A stretch of 31,155 bases of DNA, taken from NCBI GenBank assembly GCA_964548595.1, contig CAZJQO010000002.1, positions 1-31,155 of the forward strand, written 5' to 3'. A program made the position numbers and the translations under genes. This DNA is from JAJYVH01 sp964548595 (lineage in GTDB: Archaea; Micrarchaeota; Micrarchaeia; Micrarchaeales; CABMGC01). Positions 15,002 to 22,915 of this stretch are shown piece after piece. The notes beneath the pieces are model-generated. The model was not told where the DNA came from, made no database searches, and was given only the letters and a program-made list of their open reading frames with translations. Position 1 is the first letter of the stretch. Every line of letters begins with the position of its first letter.

Positions 15002-15796
15002 ATGCCGACCAGCATGGCTGCCATGAATTTCCACTTCAAGTTCCCCTGGACCACCACCTACCTAGCAATACTCGTGCCATTTATCACGTACCTTTACATC
15101 CATGCCCCTGTTTCGTGGCAGACACCGCTGGCGGTGTGGCTTTCGTCGCCATTCAACATATTCTACGAGATGCAGGGGAATGGGATCTTCTACAACTATG
15201 TACTCCTGATAGCGGTCTACCTGATAGTGGAGCTCTACACCAGGAACCTGGCGCACCTCAAGGGAAGGGTCGCGCTGATCAGGAATGCAGCAGTTATGAG
15301 CGTGCTTGCATCATACATCACGTCCCTGGTAGTTTGGCAGTATGCGGGCTTCCCATCAAGCGGCACGTCCATACTTGCCTTCAACGTGCTTATCTTCGCC
15401 TCTTTCGAAACGTACGACGCTGAGCTCATAAAGCGCATGTCAGAGAGGGGTGAACACTTCAGGAGGAGGCTGGAGATAGCCTCTCTTGCGTTCATCGCCC
15501 TACTTCTTGCACTATCTGCCGCGCTCTTCGTGTACCTGGACGGCAACGAGTTCTGGTACATACACATAATAGGCGGCATAATCTTTGGCGCAAGCTACTA
15601 CGTCTACCTAAACAGATGGGTAAGGCCAAGGATGGACAGGTTCGAGGAAGCGGTTGAGGAGCGTGTTGAGTGTGACATTGAGAAAGCAGGAAAGGATGTG
15701 GAAGTGGAAGCGGAAAAGGGGGTTGCATATCTTGAAAAAGAGATCAAGGATGGCACAAAGACGAAACGAAAGAGAGATAAGAGAGACAAGAGATAG
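15002..15796 (+). CDS. Rhomboid-like six-helix membrane protein
   Basis: 264 residues with six predicted membrane helices (about 18-34, 62-80, 92-112, 118-134, 158-178, 185-203) and a highly charged ~60-residue cytoplasmic tail ending in KRKRDKRDKR. The helix count and two motifs fit the rhomboid core: a Ser-Ser-Gly-Thr-Ser segment (119-123) opening helix 4, where rhomboids have GxSG, and H188 at the start of helix 6 in YIHIIGGIIFGAS, where rhomboids have the catalytic His in aHxxG. Asn residues before helix 2 (N60, N65) could supply the oxyanion site. The GxSG motif is imperfect (P-S-S-G), so activity is uncertain. It is divergent from the sulfatase-fold gene. Confidence 0.55.
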   Translation: MPTSMAAMNFHFKFPWTTTYLAILVPFITYLYIHAPVSWQTPLAVWLSSPFNIFYEMQGNGIFYNYVLLIAVYLIVELYTRNLAHLKGRVALIRNAAVMSVLASYITSLVVWQYAGFPSSGTSILAFNVLIFASFETYDAELIKRMSERGEHFRRRLEIASLAFIALLLALSAALFVYLDGNEFWYIHIIGGIIFGASYYVYLNRWVRPRMDRFEEAVEERVECDIEKAGKDVEVEAEKGVAYLEKEIKDGTKTKRKRDKRDKR

Positions 15797-15820
15797 CGCA
15801 CGCCACAGCCTAGCTGCAGA

Positions 15821-16642
15821 TCATACGAAGACAATGCTCGCGTAGGCCACCACTGATTTGTAATCGTTTGTTGCGTCTCCGGAATTCCCGTACTTCAGAA
15901 GCTCCCCTTTCTTAGCGCCGTTGCGCCTCGCGAAGAGAGCAGCGACCGTTATGGGCCCGTAGCCGCACGCGCTGTCCTCGTTCCTGCGTATGATCTCGTG
16001 GAAATTCTCGGCGTCGAGCTTCAGGATCGCATCTATCGCGGGCATGTCCTTCTTCTTTGCGATTTCAGCCGACTCATAGTGGTTGAAGTCTGAGCTCGCT
16101 ATCACCGCCATTCTCCTTCCCAGCCTCTTGGCCGCGACCGTTATCGCATTCGTAAGCCCTACGCTTGCTTTGTATGACTGGTCTCCCATGCAGATGAACG
16201 AAGAGCTTACGCCCGGCAGCGTCTTCTGCATGAAGGGCAGCTGCACCTCCACGGAGTGCTCGAAACCGTGGGCAATGTCGTCTGCGCTCATGTCAGGCAT
16301 GCTAGCAATGAGCTTCGACAGCTCGATGTCGTTCTTCACCACTCCGAGCGGCGTCTGCCAGTCGTCCATCGACACCGCTATGGGCGAGCCATAGCCCGTA
16401 TGATTGGGGCCTATAACAACAAGCGAATCGAACTTCCTTTTTGAGTGCGCACTGCGCAGAGCCGCATAGGTATGCGCCGCAATCGCGCCGGAATAGGCAT
16501 AGCCTGCGTGCGGGGCGACAAAGGCAATGCCTTCTGCAACTACTTCCGCTTTCGAGTCAGCGAGCAGCTTGTCAAGCATGCGGGACAGCTCGCCTTCCTG
16601 GTCCGGATAGAACTGGCCTGCTACCGCGGGCTTCCGTATCAT
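15821..16642 (-). CDS. amrB: MEMO1 family protein (AmmeMemoRadiSam system protein B)
   Basis: 273 residues. The start MIRKPAVAGQFYP and the metal-site blocks VAPHAGYAYSG (H45), IGPNHTGYG (H81) and SACGYGPI (C226) match MEMO1, whose two His and one Cys bind a metal. The structural relation is to non-heme iron dioxygenases. The ATG at 16642 starts exactly at the family N terminus; upstream in-frame codons overlap the promoter. In many archaea this protein occurs with AMMECR1 and a radical SAM enzyme. The radical SAM partner is in this window at 28054, but AMMECR1 is not visible. Confidence 0.93.
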   Translation of the reverse strand: MIRKPAVAGQFYPDQEGELSRMLDKLLADSKAEVVAEGIAFVAPHAGYAYSGAIAAHTYAALRSAHSKRKFDSLVVIGPNHTGYGSPIAVSMDDWQTPLGVVKNDIELSKLIASMPDMSADDIAHGFEHSVEVQLPFMQKTLPGVSSSFICMGDQSYKASVGLTNAITVAAKRLGRRMAVIASSDFNHYESAEIAKKKDMPAIDAILKLDAENFHEIIRRNEDSACGYGPITVAALFARRNGAKKGELLKYGNSGDATNDYKSVVAYASIVFV

Positions 16643-16681
16643 GCAAACACATTTAATATTTAATACCCGCATTATTTTAAT
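16643..16681. promoter_or_regulatory. Overlapping divergent promoters, memo / nth
   Basis: Only 37 bases separate the two start codons. ATTTAATATTTAATA at 16651-16665 lies 15-29 bases before the nth ATG. ATTATTTTAAT at 16671-16681, read on the minus strand, lies about 29-39 bases before the memo ATG and overlaps the nth start codon. Both transcripts would be leaderless or nearly so. Confidence 0.5.
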
Positions 16682-17336
16682 GCGTTCCAACGGCTACGCC
16701 GGCACTGTGCTCAAGCGCCTATCTGAGAGATACGGGGCTAGGCTGCACACACAACTCAGCCACAGGGGCATGGTGGAGCTCTTTGTAGCGGTTCTGCTCT
16801 CTCCGCAGTGCACCGACAAGCAGGTCAACGCTGCCACTACCCGGCTCTTCAGGGACTTCAAGGATTTCGGCGACTATGCCAATGCCGATACCAAGACGCT
16901 CGCGCACTACCTGAAGGGGCTGAACTACTACAGGACAAAGGCCAGGTACCTGAAGCGCGCTTGCGAGCAGATAGTGGCGCAGTTCAACGGCGAGGTGCCG
17001 AGGAGCATGGAGCAGATGCTCCTGCTTTACGGGGTGGGCAGGAAGGTCGCAAACGTGATACTCAACGAGGGCTACGGCATAGATGAGGGCATAGCCGTTG
17101 ACACGCACGTTGCCACTGTTGCAAGAAGGCTGCACCTCTCCAGGCAGAAGGAGCCTTACGCGATAGAGAAGGACCTTATGCACACGTATCCCAAGCGGGA
17201 ATGGGGGCGCGTCTCAAACACGCTGATAGAGCTTGGCAGGGACGTCTGCAAGGCAAGGAAGAAGGAGTGCGAAAGATGCGTTTTGAACGACATATGCCCG
17301 TCAAGCAGCCAAAGAGCGAGACAAAAGGCGAGATAA
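16680..17336 (+). CDS. nth: Endonuclease III (DNA glycosylase/AP lyase)
   Basis: 218 residues. This base-excision enzyme removes oxidised pyrimidines and nicks the abasic site. The helix-hairpin-helix LLYGVGRKVANVIL carries the catalytic Lys (K122), and AVDTHVATVARRL carries the catalytic Asp (D141). The [4Fe-4S] cluster ligands have the standard C-x6-C-x2-C-x5-C spacing (C190, C197, C200, C206). The N-terminal LLSPQCTDKQVN is the family's LSxQTTD block. The ATG at 16680 directly follows the TATA-rich promoter; an upstream in-frame start would lie inside it. The basic tail after the cluster is short. Confidence 0.95.
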   Translation: MRSNGYAGTVLKRLSERYGARLHTQLSHRGMVELFVAVLLSPQCTDKQVNAATTRLFRDFKDFGDYANADTKTLAHYLKGLNYYRTKARYLKRACEQIVAQFNGEVPRSMEQMLLLYGVGRKVANVILNEGYGIDEGIAVDTHVATVARRLHLSRQKEPYAIEKDLMHTYPKREWGRVSNTLIELGRDVCKARKKECERCVLNDICPSSSQRARQKAR

Positions 17337-17451
17337 GCAACCATTTTAAGCTGTTTGTTGTAAAACTACAGGTATGCTGTTTTCATATTCTCAACCGGCA
17401 CACGGACAGCCTGCGCCATGTGCCACTTGTTATGATATTTTGGTGAACTAA
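17337..17451 (+). promoter_or_regulatory. Leader and promoter region of the ATP synthase operon
   Basis: The gap between nth and atpK is AT-rich compared with its flanks. CATTTTAAG near 17342-17350 is a weak TATA candidate that would give a leader of about 75 bases. The atpK ribosome site GGTGA (17439-17443) is well placed before the ATG at 17452. Confidence 0.4.
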
Positions 17452-17673
17452 ATGGCGTTAGATCCTGAGTTCGCTATTGCTGCTTCTATAGCAATAGCAG
17501 GAGGTTTGATAGGCACTGGAATGGCGCAGCAGGGAATAGGTGCTGCTGGAATGGGCATAATAGCGGAAAGGCCTGAGAAGTTCGGACAGGTGCTCTTCTT
17601 CTTCGTTATACCAGAAACTCTCTGGATAATCGGATTCGTGCTGGGCCTGATACTGCTGCTGCAGATACTCTGA
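17452..17673 (+). CDS. atpK: A-type ATP synthase subunit K (rotor ring proteolipid)
   Basis: 73 residues forming a two-helix hairpin. Helix 1 is Gly/Ala rich (IAASIAIAGGLIGTGMAQQG), the loop is AERPEKFGQ, and helix 2 carries the ion-binding Glu in FVIPETLWIIG. Subunits of this kind form the membrane ring that rotates as ions pass. The Glu-Thr pair in helix 2 resembles sodium-type rings, but the helix 1 Pro-x3-Gln signature is absent, so the coupling ion is unclear. It is first in this operon, where subunits H and I usually precede it. Confidence 0.93.
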   Translation: MALDPEFAIAASIAIAGGLIGTGMAQQGIGAAGMGIIAERPEKFGQVLFFFVIPETLWIIGFVLGLILLLQIL

Positions 17674-17691
17674 CGCGCAGAAGTGCCTTCA

Positions 17692-18261
17692 ATGGGACTC
17701 AAGGAAATACTAGAGGACATAGACAGGAAAACGGGCTCCGAAGTAGAGGCGATACTGCAGAAGGCAGACCAGGAAACCAAGCGCATACGCGATGACGCTG
17801 AGAGTAGGGCTCGGGAGAACGAGCAGAAAATGACTGAAAGAACCGAGAAGGAAGCGGAGCAGATAATGCTCAGGGAAACCTCTAAGGCTAACATAGCGGC
17901 CAAGATGAACTACGACCTTGCCGCGAACGGCAAAATCGAGTCTGCTATAGGCGGTATCCCAGAAAGGCTCAACAAATACACAAAGAGCGCGAGGTACAAG
18001 AAGCTGCTGAACCTGCTTGCTTCCAAAGCGGCTGACAGGCTTGGAATCGATTGCACGATACTTGTGCGCGAGGAGGATGCGCAGCTGCTCAAGCAGGATG
18101 CCGGATTCAGAATAGGCACCGCCAGCGGCCGCGTCTCCGGCGGCCTTATCGCTGTATCGGCAGACGGAAAGATGGAGGTAGACTACACGCTGGACGCGCT
18201 GCTGGTCAAGCTGCACGACAGAGTGGCGCAGAAACTGCTCGGGAGCGTGCGCAAAGGGTAG
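17692..18261 (+). CDS. atpE: A-type ATP synthase subunit E (peripheral stalk)
   Basis: About 189 residues. The N-terminal half is a long charged helix (LKEILEDIDRKTGSEVEAIL through EKEAEQIMLRETSKANIAAK), as expected for the peripheral stalk that pairs with subunit H. The C-terminal half is globular with the typical GGLIAVSADGKMEVDYTLDA segment. The ATG at 17692 gives the family N terminus MGLKEIL; an in-frame GTG at 17683 would add three residues. It lies between atpK and atpC in the standard order. Confidence 0.9.
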   Translation: MGLKEILEDIDRKTGSEVEAILQKADQETKRIRDDAESRARENEQKMTERTEKEAEQIMLRETSKANIAAKMNYDLAANGKIESAIGGIPERLNKYTKSARYKKLLNLLASKAADRLGIDCTILVREEDAQLLKQDAGFRIGTASGRVSGGLIAVSADGKMEVDYTLDALLVKLHDRVAQKLLGSVRKG

Positions 18262-18266
18262 ATTTA

Positions 18267-19322
18267 ATGGACTCCACTTATGCGGGCAAGTTCGGCCAGC
18301 TCAGCGTGCTGAGCACAGAGCTGCTTAGCAACGATTTCATAGAGCAGCTCGAGCAGAAGGAGCCTGACGAGTTCCTGAAGTCGCTTAGCTCAACCAGCTA
18401 CAGGAAGGAGATAGACGCGTTCTCGGCGCTGTACCAGGTTCCCGACCTTGTCGAAGTGGCGCTTAATGCGCACGCGATGCACATGATGAGGAACGCTTAC
18501 ATGGCGGTACCGCCGCTAGCGCGCGACTTCGTGATGGCGTACGCGAGCAAGTGGGACATTGAGAACATAAAGCTCATACTCTCTTCGAAGAAGCTCAACT
18601 ACAGCGTGGAGAGCACCGAGATATTCTTGATGGTCCAGAGGAACGTGCCCGTGGGCGTTATAGGCGGGCCTATAAGCATGGAGGAATACAAGGAGATAAT
18701 TGAGCAGAAGGACATAGAGGCGGTAGTGCACGCTCTGACGAGGCACGGCTACGGCACTGTGCTGCTCAAGTACCTCAACGACGTCCTTAGGACAGGTGAC
18801 ATATCGGAGATGGTAGTGGCGCTAGACCTCGCATACTACGACAGGCTCATGTCAGCGCTCAAGTTCTACAACGGCGACGAGGGCGTGATGCTGAGATACG
18901 TAAGGGAGCTGATAGACACAAAGAACGTGATGAGCGCACTCAAGTCCTCTACATTTGGCTACAAAGACGTTGGCAGCTATGTTATTAAAGGCGGAAACAT
19001 ACCAGAATCAAAAATAGCGGAAATCGCAGGCAAGCGCATAGACGACACGAGGAACGACATGCCCTTCAAAATAGACGAGGCCTTTGAGCTCTACAAGAAG
19101 GACCCATACCTGGCGTACTTCGAGTCTGCGCTGAAGGGCCAGCTGTACAGCAAGTACCTGAAGCTCTTCGACGAGTCTGCCATTTCCCTGGCCTACATAG
19201 TTGGCTATATGATAAGGGCAGAGATAGAACGCGACGAGCTCAGGCTCGCGTGGATGAACAGGTACTACAACGTAAGCAGGGAACGGGTTGAGAATGTGAA
19301 GGTGCTAAAGCACATAAGATAG
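18267..19322 (+). CDS. atpC: A-type ATP synthase subunit C (central stalk socket)
   Basis: 351 residues, nearly all helical, matching the V-type subunit C/d family that connects the rotor ring to the central stalk. Family-like segments include KWDIENIKLILSSKKL, ALTRHGYGTVLLKYL and the C-terminal LAYIVGYMIRAEIERDELRLAW. That last segment is diagnostic of the family (YlxakExEvxNLR-like, here IRAEIERDELR). The ATG at 18267 starts 5 bases after atpE ends; the family usually begins YAYV.AR, here STYAGKFGQL. Confidence 0.9.
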   Translation: MDSTYAGKFGQLSVLSTELLSNDFIEQLEQKEPDEFLKSLSSTSYRKEIDAFSALYQVPDLVEVALNAHAMHMMRNAYMAVPPLARDFVMAYASKWDIENIKLILSSKKLNYSVESTEIFLMVQRNVPVGVIGGPISMEEYKEIIEQKDIEAVVHALTRHGYGTVLLKYLNDVLRTGDISEMVVALDLAYYDRLMSALKFYNGDEGVMLRYVRELIDTKNVMSALKSSTFGYKDVGSYVIKGGNIPESKIAEIAGKRIDDTRNDMPFKIDEAFELYKKDPYLAYFESALKGQLYSKYLKLFDESAISLAYIVGYMIRAEIERDELRLAWMNRYYNVSRERVENVKVLKHIR

Positions 19323-19335
19323 TTTGCGTGATCGA

Positions 19336-19659
19336 ATGGAGTTTGACAGGATTGCTGTGATAGGCGAAAGGGAGATTGCTCTTGGCTTCAAGCTGGTGGG
19401 CGTAAGCGATGTGTTTATGGAAACAGGGGATGCCGCCACGAATAGATTCATGGAGATGTTGGCGAGCAAGGAGTACGGGCTCGTCATAGTATCTGAAAGC
19501 ATCAGGAAGGCGCTCGGCAAGGCTGTACTGAAAGTAGCAGAGACTACGCTCAGGCCGCTTGTGATTTTCATACCCGCCCCGGGAGCAGGAGAGGGAGAGG
19601 AATCGGTTGAGGCGCTAGCGAAGCGCATTCTCGGCGTTAATATTCAAACAGTGAAATGA
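19336..19659 (+). CDS. atpF: A-type ATP synthase subunit F (central stalk)
   Basis: 107 residues. The Rossmann-like N-terminal part IAVIGEREIALGFKLVGVSDV is the standard start of subunit F, followed by YGLVIVSESIRKAL and the PLVIFIPAPGAGEGE block. It binds subunit D in the rotating stalk. The ATG at 19336 is chosen over an upstream TTG at 19324. The stop TGA overlaps the atpA ATG (ATGA). Confidence 0.92.
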   Translation: MEFDRIAVIGEREIALGFKLVGVSDVFMETGDAATNRFMEMLASKEYGLVIVSESIRKALGKAVLKVAETTLRPLVIFIPAPGAGEGEESVEALAKRILGVNIQTVK

Positions 19660-22600
19660 TGGCAGGAACAATATACAGGATATCTGGACCCGTTGTCACG
19701 GTAGAGGGACTTGCAGACCCAAAGATGTACGACGTGGTTAAGGTAGGAGACGAGGGGCTTATTGGAGAGATAATAAAGCTCGACCGGGGCACGGCGATAG
19801 TGCAGGTGTATGAGGACACGAACGGGCTGAAGCCAGGAGAGAGGGTGGAGAACACAGGGGCACAGTTGTCAGTGGAGCTAGGACCCGGGCTCATCGGCTC
19901 GATATACGACGGCATACAGAGACCGCTGGACAAGATAAAGGCCACGAGCGGGGATTTCATCGCGAGGGGCGTAAGCGCGGACCCCCTGGACAAAAAGAAG
20001 AAGTGGAGCTTCAGGCCAGTTGTAGAGAACGGAAGAGAGGTGAAGGGCGGGGATGTGATTGGTGAAGTTGACGAGACAAGCCTGATAAAGCACAGAGTGC
20101 TTGTGCCGCCTGGAATTTCTGGAAAGATCTCAGGTCTAGAAGCGGGCAGCTACACGATAAAAGAGGCTATAGCAAAGGTGGGCGATGAGGAGATAAGACT
20201 GACACAGAGGTGGCCGGTCAGAGTTGCAAGACCCGTGGCAGATAAGATGATGCTCGACGCTCCGTTGGTCACAGGCCAGCGTGTGATTGACACTTTCTTC
20301 CCGGTTGCTAAGGGCGGCACGGCAGCTGTGCCCGGGCCATTCGGAAGCGGCAAGTGCATTGTAGGCGAAACGAAAATTTTAATCGATGGATCCCTAATGG
20401 AGATAAAAGACGCGTTCAATTCGATGGAAGGCAGCACAGAAAGATTGAGCGATAACGAGTCGGTCAAAAATCTGAATAAAGAATCGAAAGTCTATACCTT
20501 TGACGGTCAAAAAACAAGAACGACAAATGTGCACCAGATCTACAAAGGAGTTACTGAAAAGATAGTGGAAATCAAAACCAAGTCTGGAAGATGCATAAAA
20601 ATGACGCCAATACATAAACTTCACGTATTGGATAAAGAATTAAACATGGTAGAGAGGGAGGCATACAAACTAAATCCGGGGGAGTATGTCGCTTCGCCGA
20701 GAAAGATTGACGCTGATTGGGAGTACCAGAATGTGAATATAGATTTCGATTGCAGAGTGGCGGACGGACACGCAATCGCCGAGATGAATGCTGCGATAGA
20801 CGCGTACATAAGAAAGAAAAAAATCACTTTGAAGAGGTTTTCTGAGATATTAGGCATCGACTACGCTGTTGTGATAGGGTACCACAATAGCAGCAATCGG
20901 CCCCCGATGAGCTTTTTAAGAAAATTGGAAAAGCTAACCGGAAAGGAGATAGAAGTCGGCTCTATAGAGGCAGGCAGGGGGGCGAAGCCCGTCAAAGTTG
21001 TAAAGTACCTGGACGAGGATCTAGCGGAGCTTCTAGGGCTGCTTATTGCTGACGGGACAGTAAGAGGAGCCGGTACTGTAATTTTCTTCAATAACAACGT
21101 AGAGCTGCTCGGCAGGGCGGGGGAACTGTTCAGAAAGCTGTTTGGGCTGGAGGCAAAAGAAACGTGGCAAAGAACAGTGAATTCAATGACGGTACACAGC
21201 CGGGCGGTAGCTGATTTGTTGCACTCGTTTGGTTATCCAACAAAAAGGAAATCGAGAAACGCTTTATTGCCAAAGGGGCTGCTTGACTCTCCCAAAAGCG
21301 TCCTGGAAAGCTTCCTGAGAGCGTACATAGAGGGAGATGGCGCCCTTGGTTACAGAGAGATTGAAATCACAACCACGAGCAAGAACATGCGGGACGGGCT
21401 TGCATACCTGCTTCTGCGTCTGGGCATTTTGTACAGAATCAGCAAGATGACAGAGGCAGGCCGGACGTACCACAAGATATTCATATCGCCAAACGAGGCG
21501 GTAAAACTTTACCCGCAGTATGGGAGAGACCTTCACTTCAACTCCTCAGACATAGTGCCAATGACTACCGCACTGTTTAAGTCTATGCCGGATGCCGCAA
21601 AACCATCCGCACTCGAAAAGGCAGACATAGAAACAGCAGGATATTACGCAGATCAGAATTTCGCGGTACAGGTGTTTGCAAAGATGGCGAGCGAATCGAA
21701 GCAGGAGAAGCTCACAAAACTGGCCGGTGCGCTAGAGTACATATTCCTTGATGAAATTACTGAAGTGAATCAAATAGATGAAAAGACTGATGTGTACGAC
21801 CTGGTGGTCCCAGAAACGCACAACTTCATCGGAGGAGACGCGCCTATGCTATTACACAACACCGTGATCCAGCATCAACTGGCCAAGTGGAGCGACGCCG
21901 ATGTGATAGTCTACGTGGGCTGTGGTGAACGCGGAAACGAGATGGTGGAGATACTTTCCACCTTCCCGGAACTAAAGGACCCGAAGACAGGCAAGCCGCT
22001 CATGGACCGCACAATACTCATAGCAAACACATCTAACATGCCAGTAGCTGCCAGGGAGGCGAGCATATACACGGGCATGACGCTTGCCGAGTACTACAGG
22101 GACATGGGCTACAGCGTTGCGCTCATGGCTGACAGCACATCGCGATGGGCCGAGGCACTCAGGGAGATATCTGGAAGGCTTGAGGAGATGCCGGGCGAGG
22201 AGGGCTATCCCGCGTATCTTGGCAGGAAGGTGGCCGAGTTCTACGAGCGCGCCGGGAAGGTGCACACGCTTAACGGCAGCACAGGCAGCGTAACAGCCAT
22301 AGGAGCCGTGTCGCCCGCTGGAGGAGACACTTCAGAGCCAGTATCGCAGAACACTCTCAGGGTAACAAGGGTCTTCTGGGCGCTTGACGCTGCGCTCGCA
22401 AACAGCAGGCACTTCCCATCGGTGAACTGGCTCAACAGCTATTCCCTGTACGTGGACGACCTTGCAAAATGGTACGCTGACAACGTTGGCAAGGGCTGGC
22501 ACGAACTTTACAGGGAAGCAATGAAGACGCTGCAGAAAGAGGCCGAGATAAACGAGGTTGTGCAGCTCGTGGGCTACGACGCCCTGCCGGAGGCCGACAA

Positions 22601-22907
22601 GCTGACACTGGATACTGCAAAGAGCATACGCGAGGATTATCTGCAGCAGAGCGCGTTCGACGAGGTAGACACGTACACTACGCTCCACAAGCAACACCTG
22701 ATGCTGGAAGCAATAATAGAGCTTGCGGGTGCCGGAAGCGACGCGCTGAAGAAAGGCATCACGATGGAGCAGCTCTCCGAGCTATCGGTGAAGCAGAAAA
22801 TCGCAAGGATGAAGTACGCGAAGGAGGATGAGGCTGACGCTTACTACAAGGACGTGGCAAGAGACATAGCCGCAATAGGCGCCATGAAGGCCGAGGCGGC
22901 GAAATAG
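19656..22907 (+). CDS. atpA: A-type ATP synthase catalytic subunit A, interrupted by an in-frame intein
   Basis: The precursor is 1083 residues; removal of residues 234-735 leaves a normal 581-residue A subunit. The N-terminal extein has the beta barrel (GTIYRISGPVVTVEG), the A-specific non-homologous insert and the P-loop start PGPFGSGK at 226-233. The C-terminal extein resumes at T736 (TVIQHQLAKWSDADVIVYVG), restoring GPFGSGKT. It continues with GCGERGNEMVE, the Walker B MADSTSRWAEALREISGRL and TGSVTAIGAVSPAGGD. ATP synthesis requires the splice, because the P-loop Thr/Lys pair is separated. It starts inside the atpF stop; a second ATG at 19659 is equally possible. Confidence 0.97.
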   Translation: MMAGTIYRISGPVVTVEGLADPKMYDVVKVGDEGLIGEIIKLDRGTAIVQVYEDTNGLKPGERVENTGAQLSVELGPGLIGSIYDGIQRPLDKIKATSGDFIARGVSADPLDKKKKWSFRPVVENGREVKGGDVIGEVDETSLIKHRVLVPPGISGKISGLEAGSYTIKEAIAKVGDEEIRLTQRWPVRVARPVADKMMLDAPLVTGQRVIDTFFPVAKGGTAAVPGPFGSGKCIVGETKILIDGSLMEIKDAFNSMEGSTERLSDNESVKNLNKESKVYTFDGQKTRTTNVHQIYKGVTEKIVEIKTKSGRCIKMTPIHKLHVLDKELNMVEREAYKLNPGEYVASPRKIDADWEYQNVNIDFDCRVADGHAIAEMNAAIDAYIRKKKITLKRFSEILGIDYAVVIGYHNSSNRPPMSFLRKLEKLTGKEIEVGSIEAGRGAKPVKVVKYLDEDLAELLGLLIADGTVRGAGTVIFFNNNVELLGRAGELFRKLFGLEAKETWQRTVNSMTVHSRAVADLLHSFGYPTKRKSRNALLPKGLLDSPKSVLESFLRAYIEGDGALGYREIEITTTSKNMRDGLAYLLLRLGILYRISKMTEAGRTYHKIFISPNEAVKLYPQYGRDLHFNSSDIVPMTTALFKSMPDAAKPSALEKADIETAGYYADQNFAVQVFAKMASESKQEKLTKLAGALEYIFLDEITEVNQIDEKTDVYDLVVPETHNFIGGDAPMLLHNTVIQHQLAKWSDADVIVYVGCGERGNEMVEILSTFPELKDPKTGKPLMDRTILIANTSNMPVAAREASIYTGMTLAEYYRDMGYSVALMADSTSRWAEALREISGRLEEMPGEEGYPAYLGRKVAEFYERAGKVHTLNGSTGSVTAIGAVSPAGGDTSEPVSQNTLRVTRVFWALDAALANSRHFPSVNWLNSYSLYVDDLAKWYADNVGKGWHELYREAMKTLQKEAEINEVVQLVGYDALPEADKLTLDTAKSIREDYLQQSAFDEVDTYTTLHKQHLMLEAIIELAGAGSDALKKGITMEQLSELSVKQKIARMKYAKEDEADAYYKDVARDIAAIGAMKAEAAK
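20355..21860 (+). mobile_element. AtpA intein with LAGLIDADG homing endonuclease (502 residues)
   Basis: The insertion lies between Lys and Thr of the Walker A motif. Splice elements are complete: Cys1 in CIVGETKILI (block A), TPIH at intein residues 84-87 (block B), VYDLVVPETHNFIGG (block F), and C-terminal MLLHN followed by extein Thr (block G). The endonuclease carries both motifs, LLGLLIADGTV (about 226-236) and LRAYIEGDGAL (about 321-331), each with its acidic residue, so it looks active. Residues ~150-200 (KITLKRFSEILGIDYAVVIG) resemble a helix-turn-helix DNA-binding insert. The coding DNA is visibly more AT-rich than the flanking exteins, consistent with recent acquisition. The site is the known VMA-b position used by several archaea. 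Confidence 0.96.
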
Positions 22908-22915
22908 GTGATTGG

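Noticed and set aside
14194..15423. 409-codon open frame on the plus strand
   Set aside because: It runs antisense through the sulfatase-fold gene and out of frame into the rhomboid-like gene, ignoring both; no recognisable domain.
19656..22907. atpA as a disrupted pseudogene
   Set aside because: The insertion is in frame, has complete splice junctions, and the exteins join into an intact subunit A.
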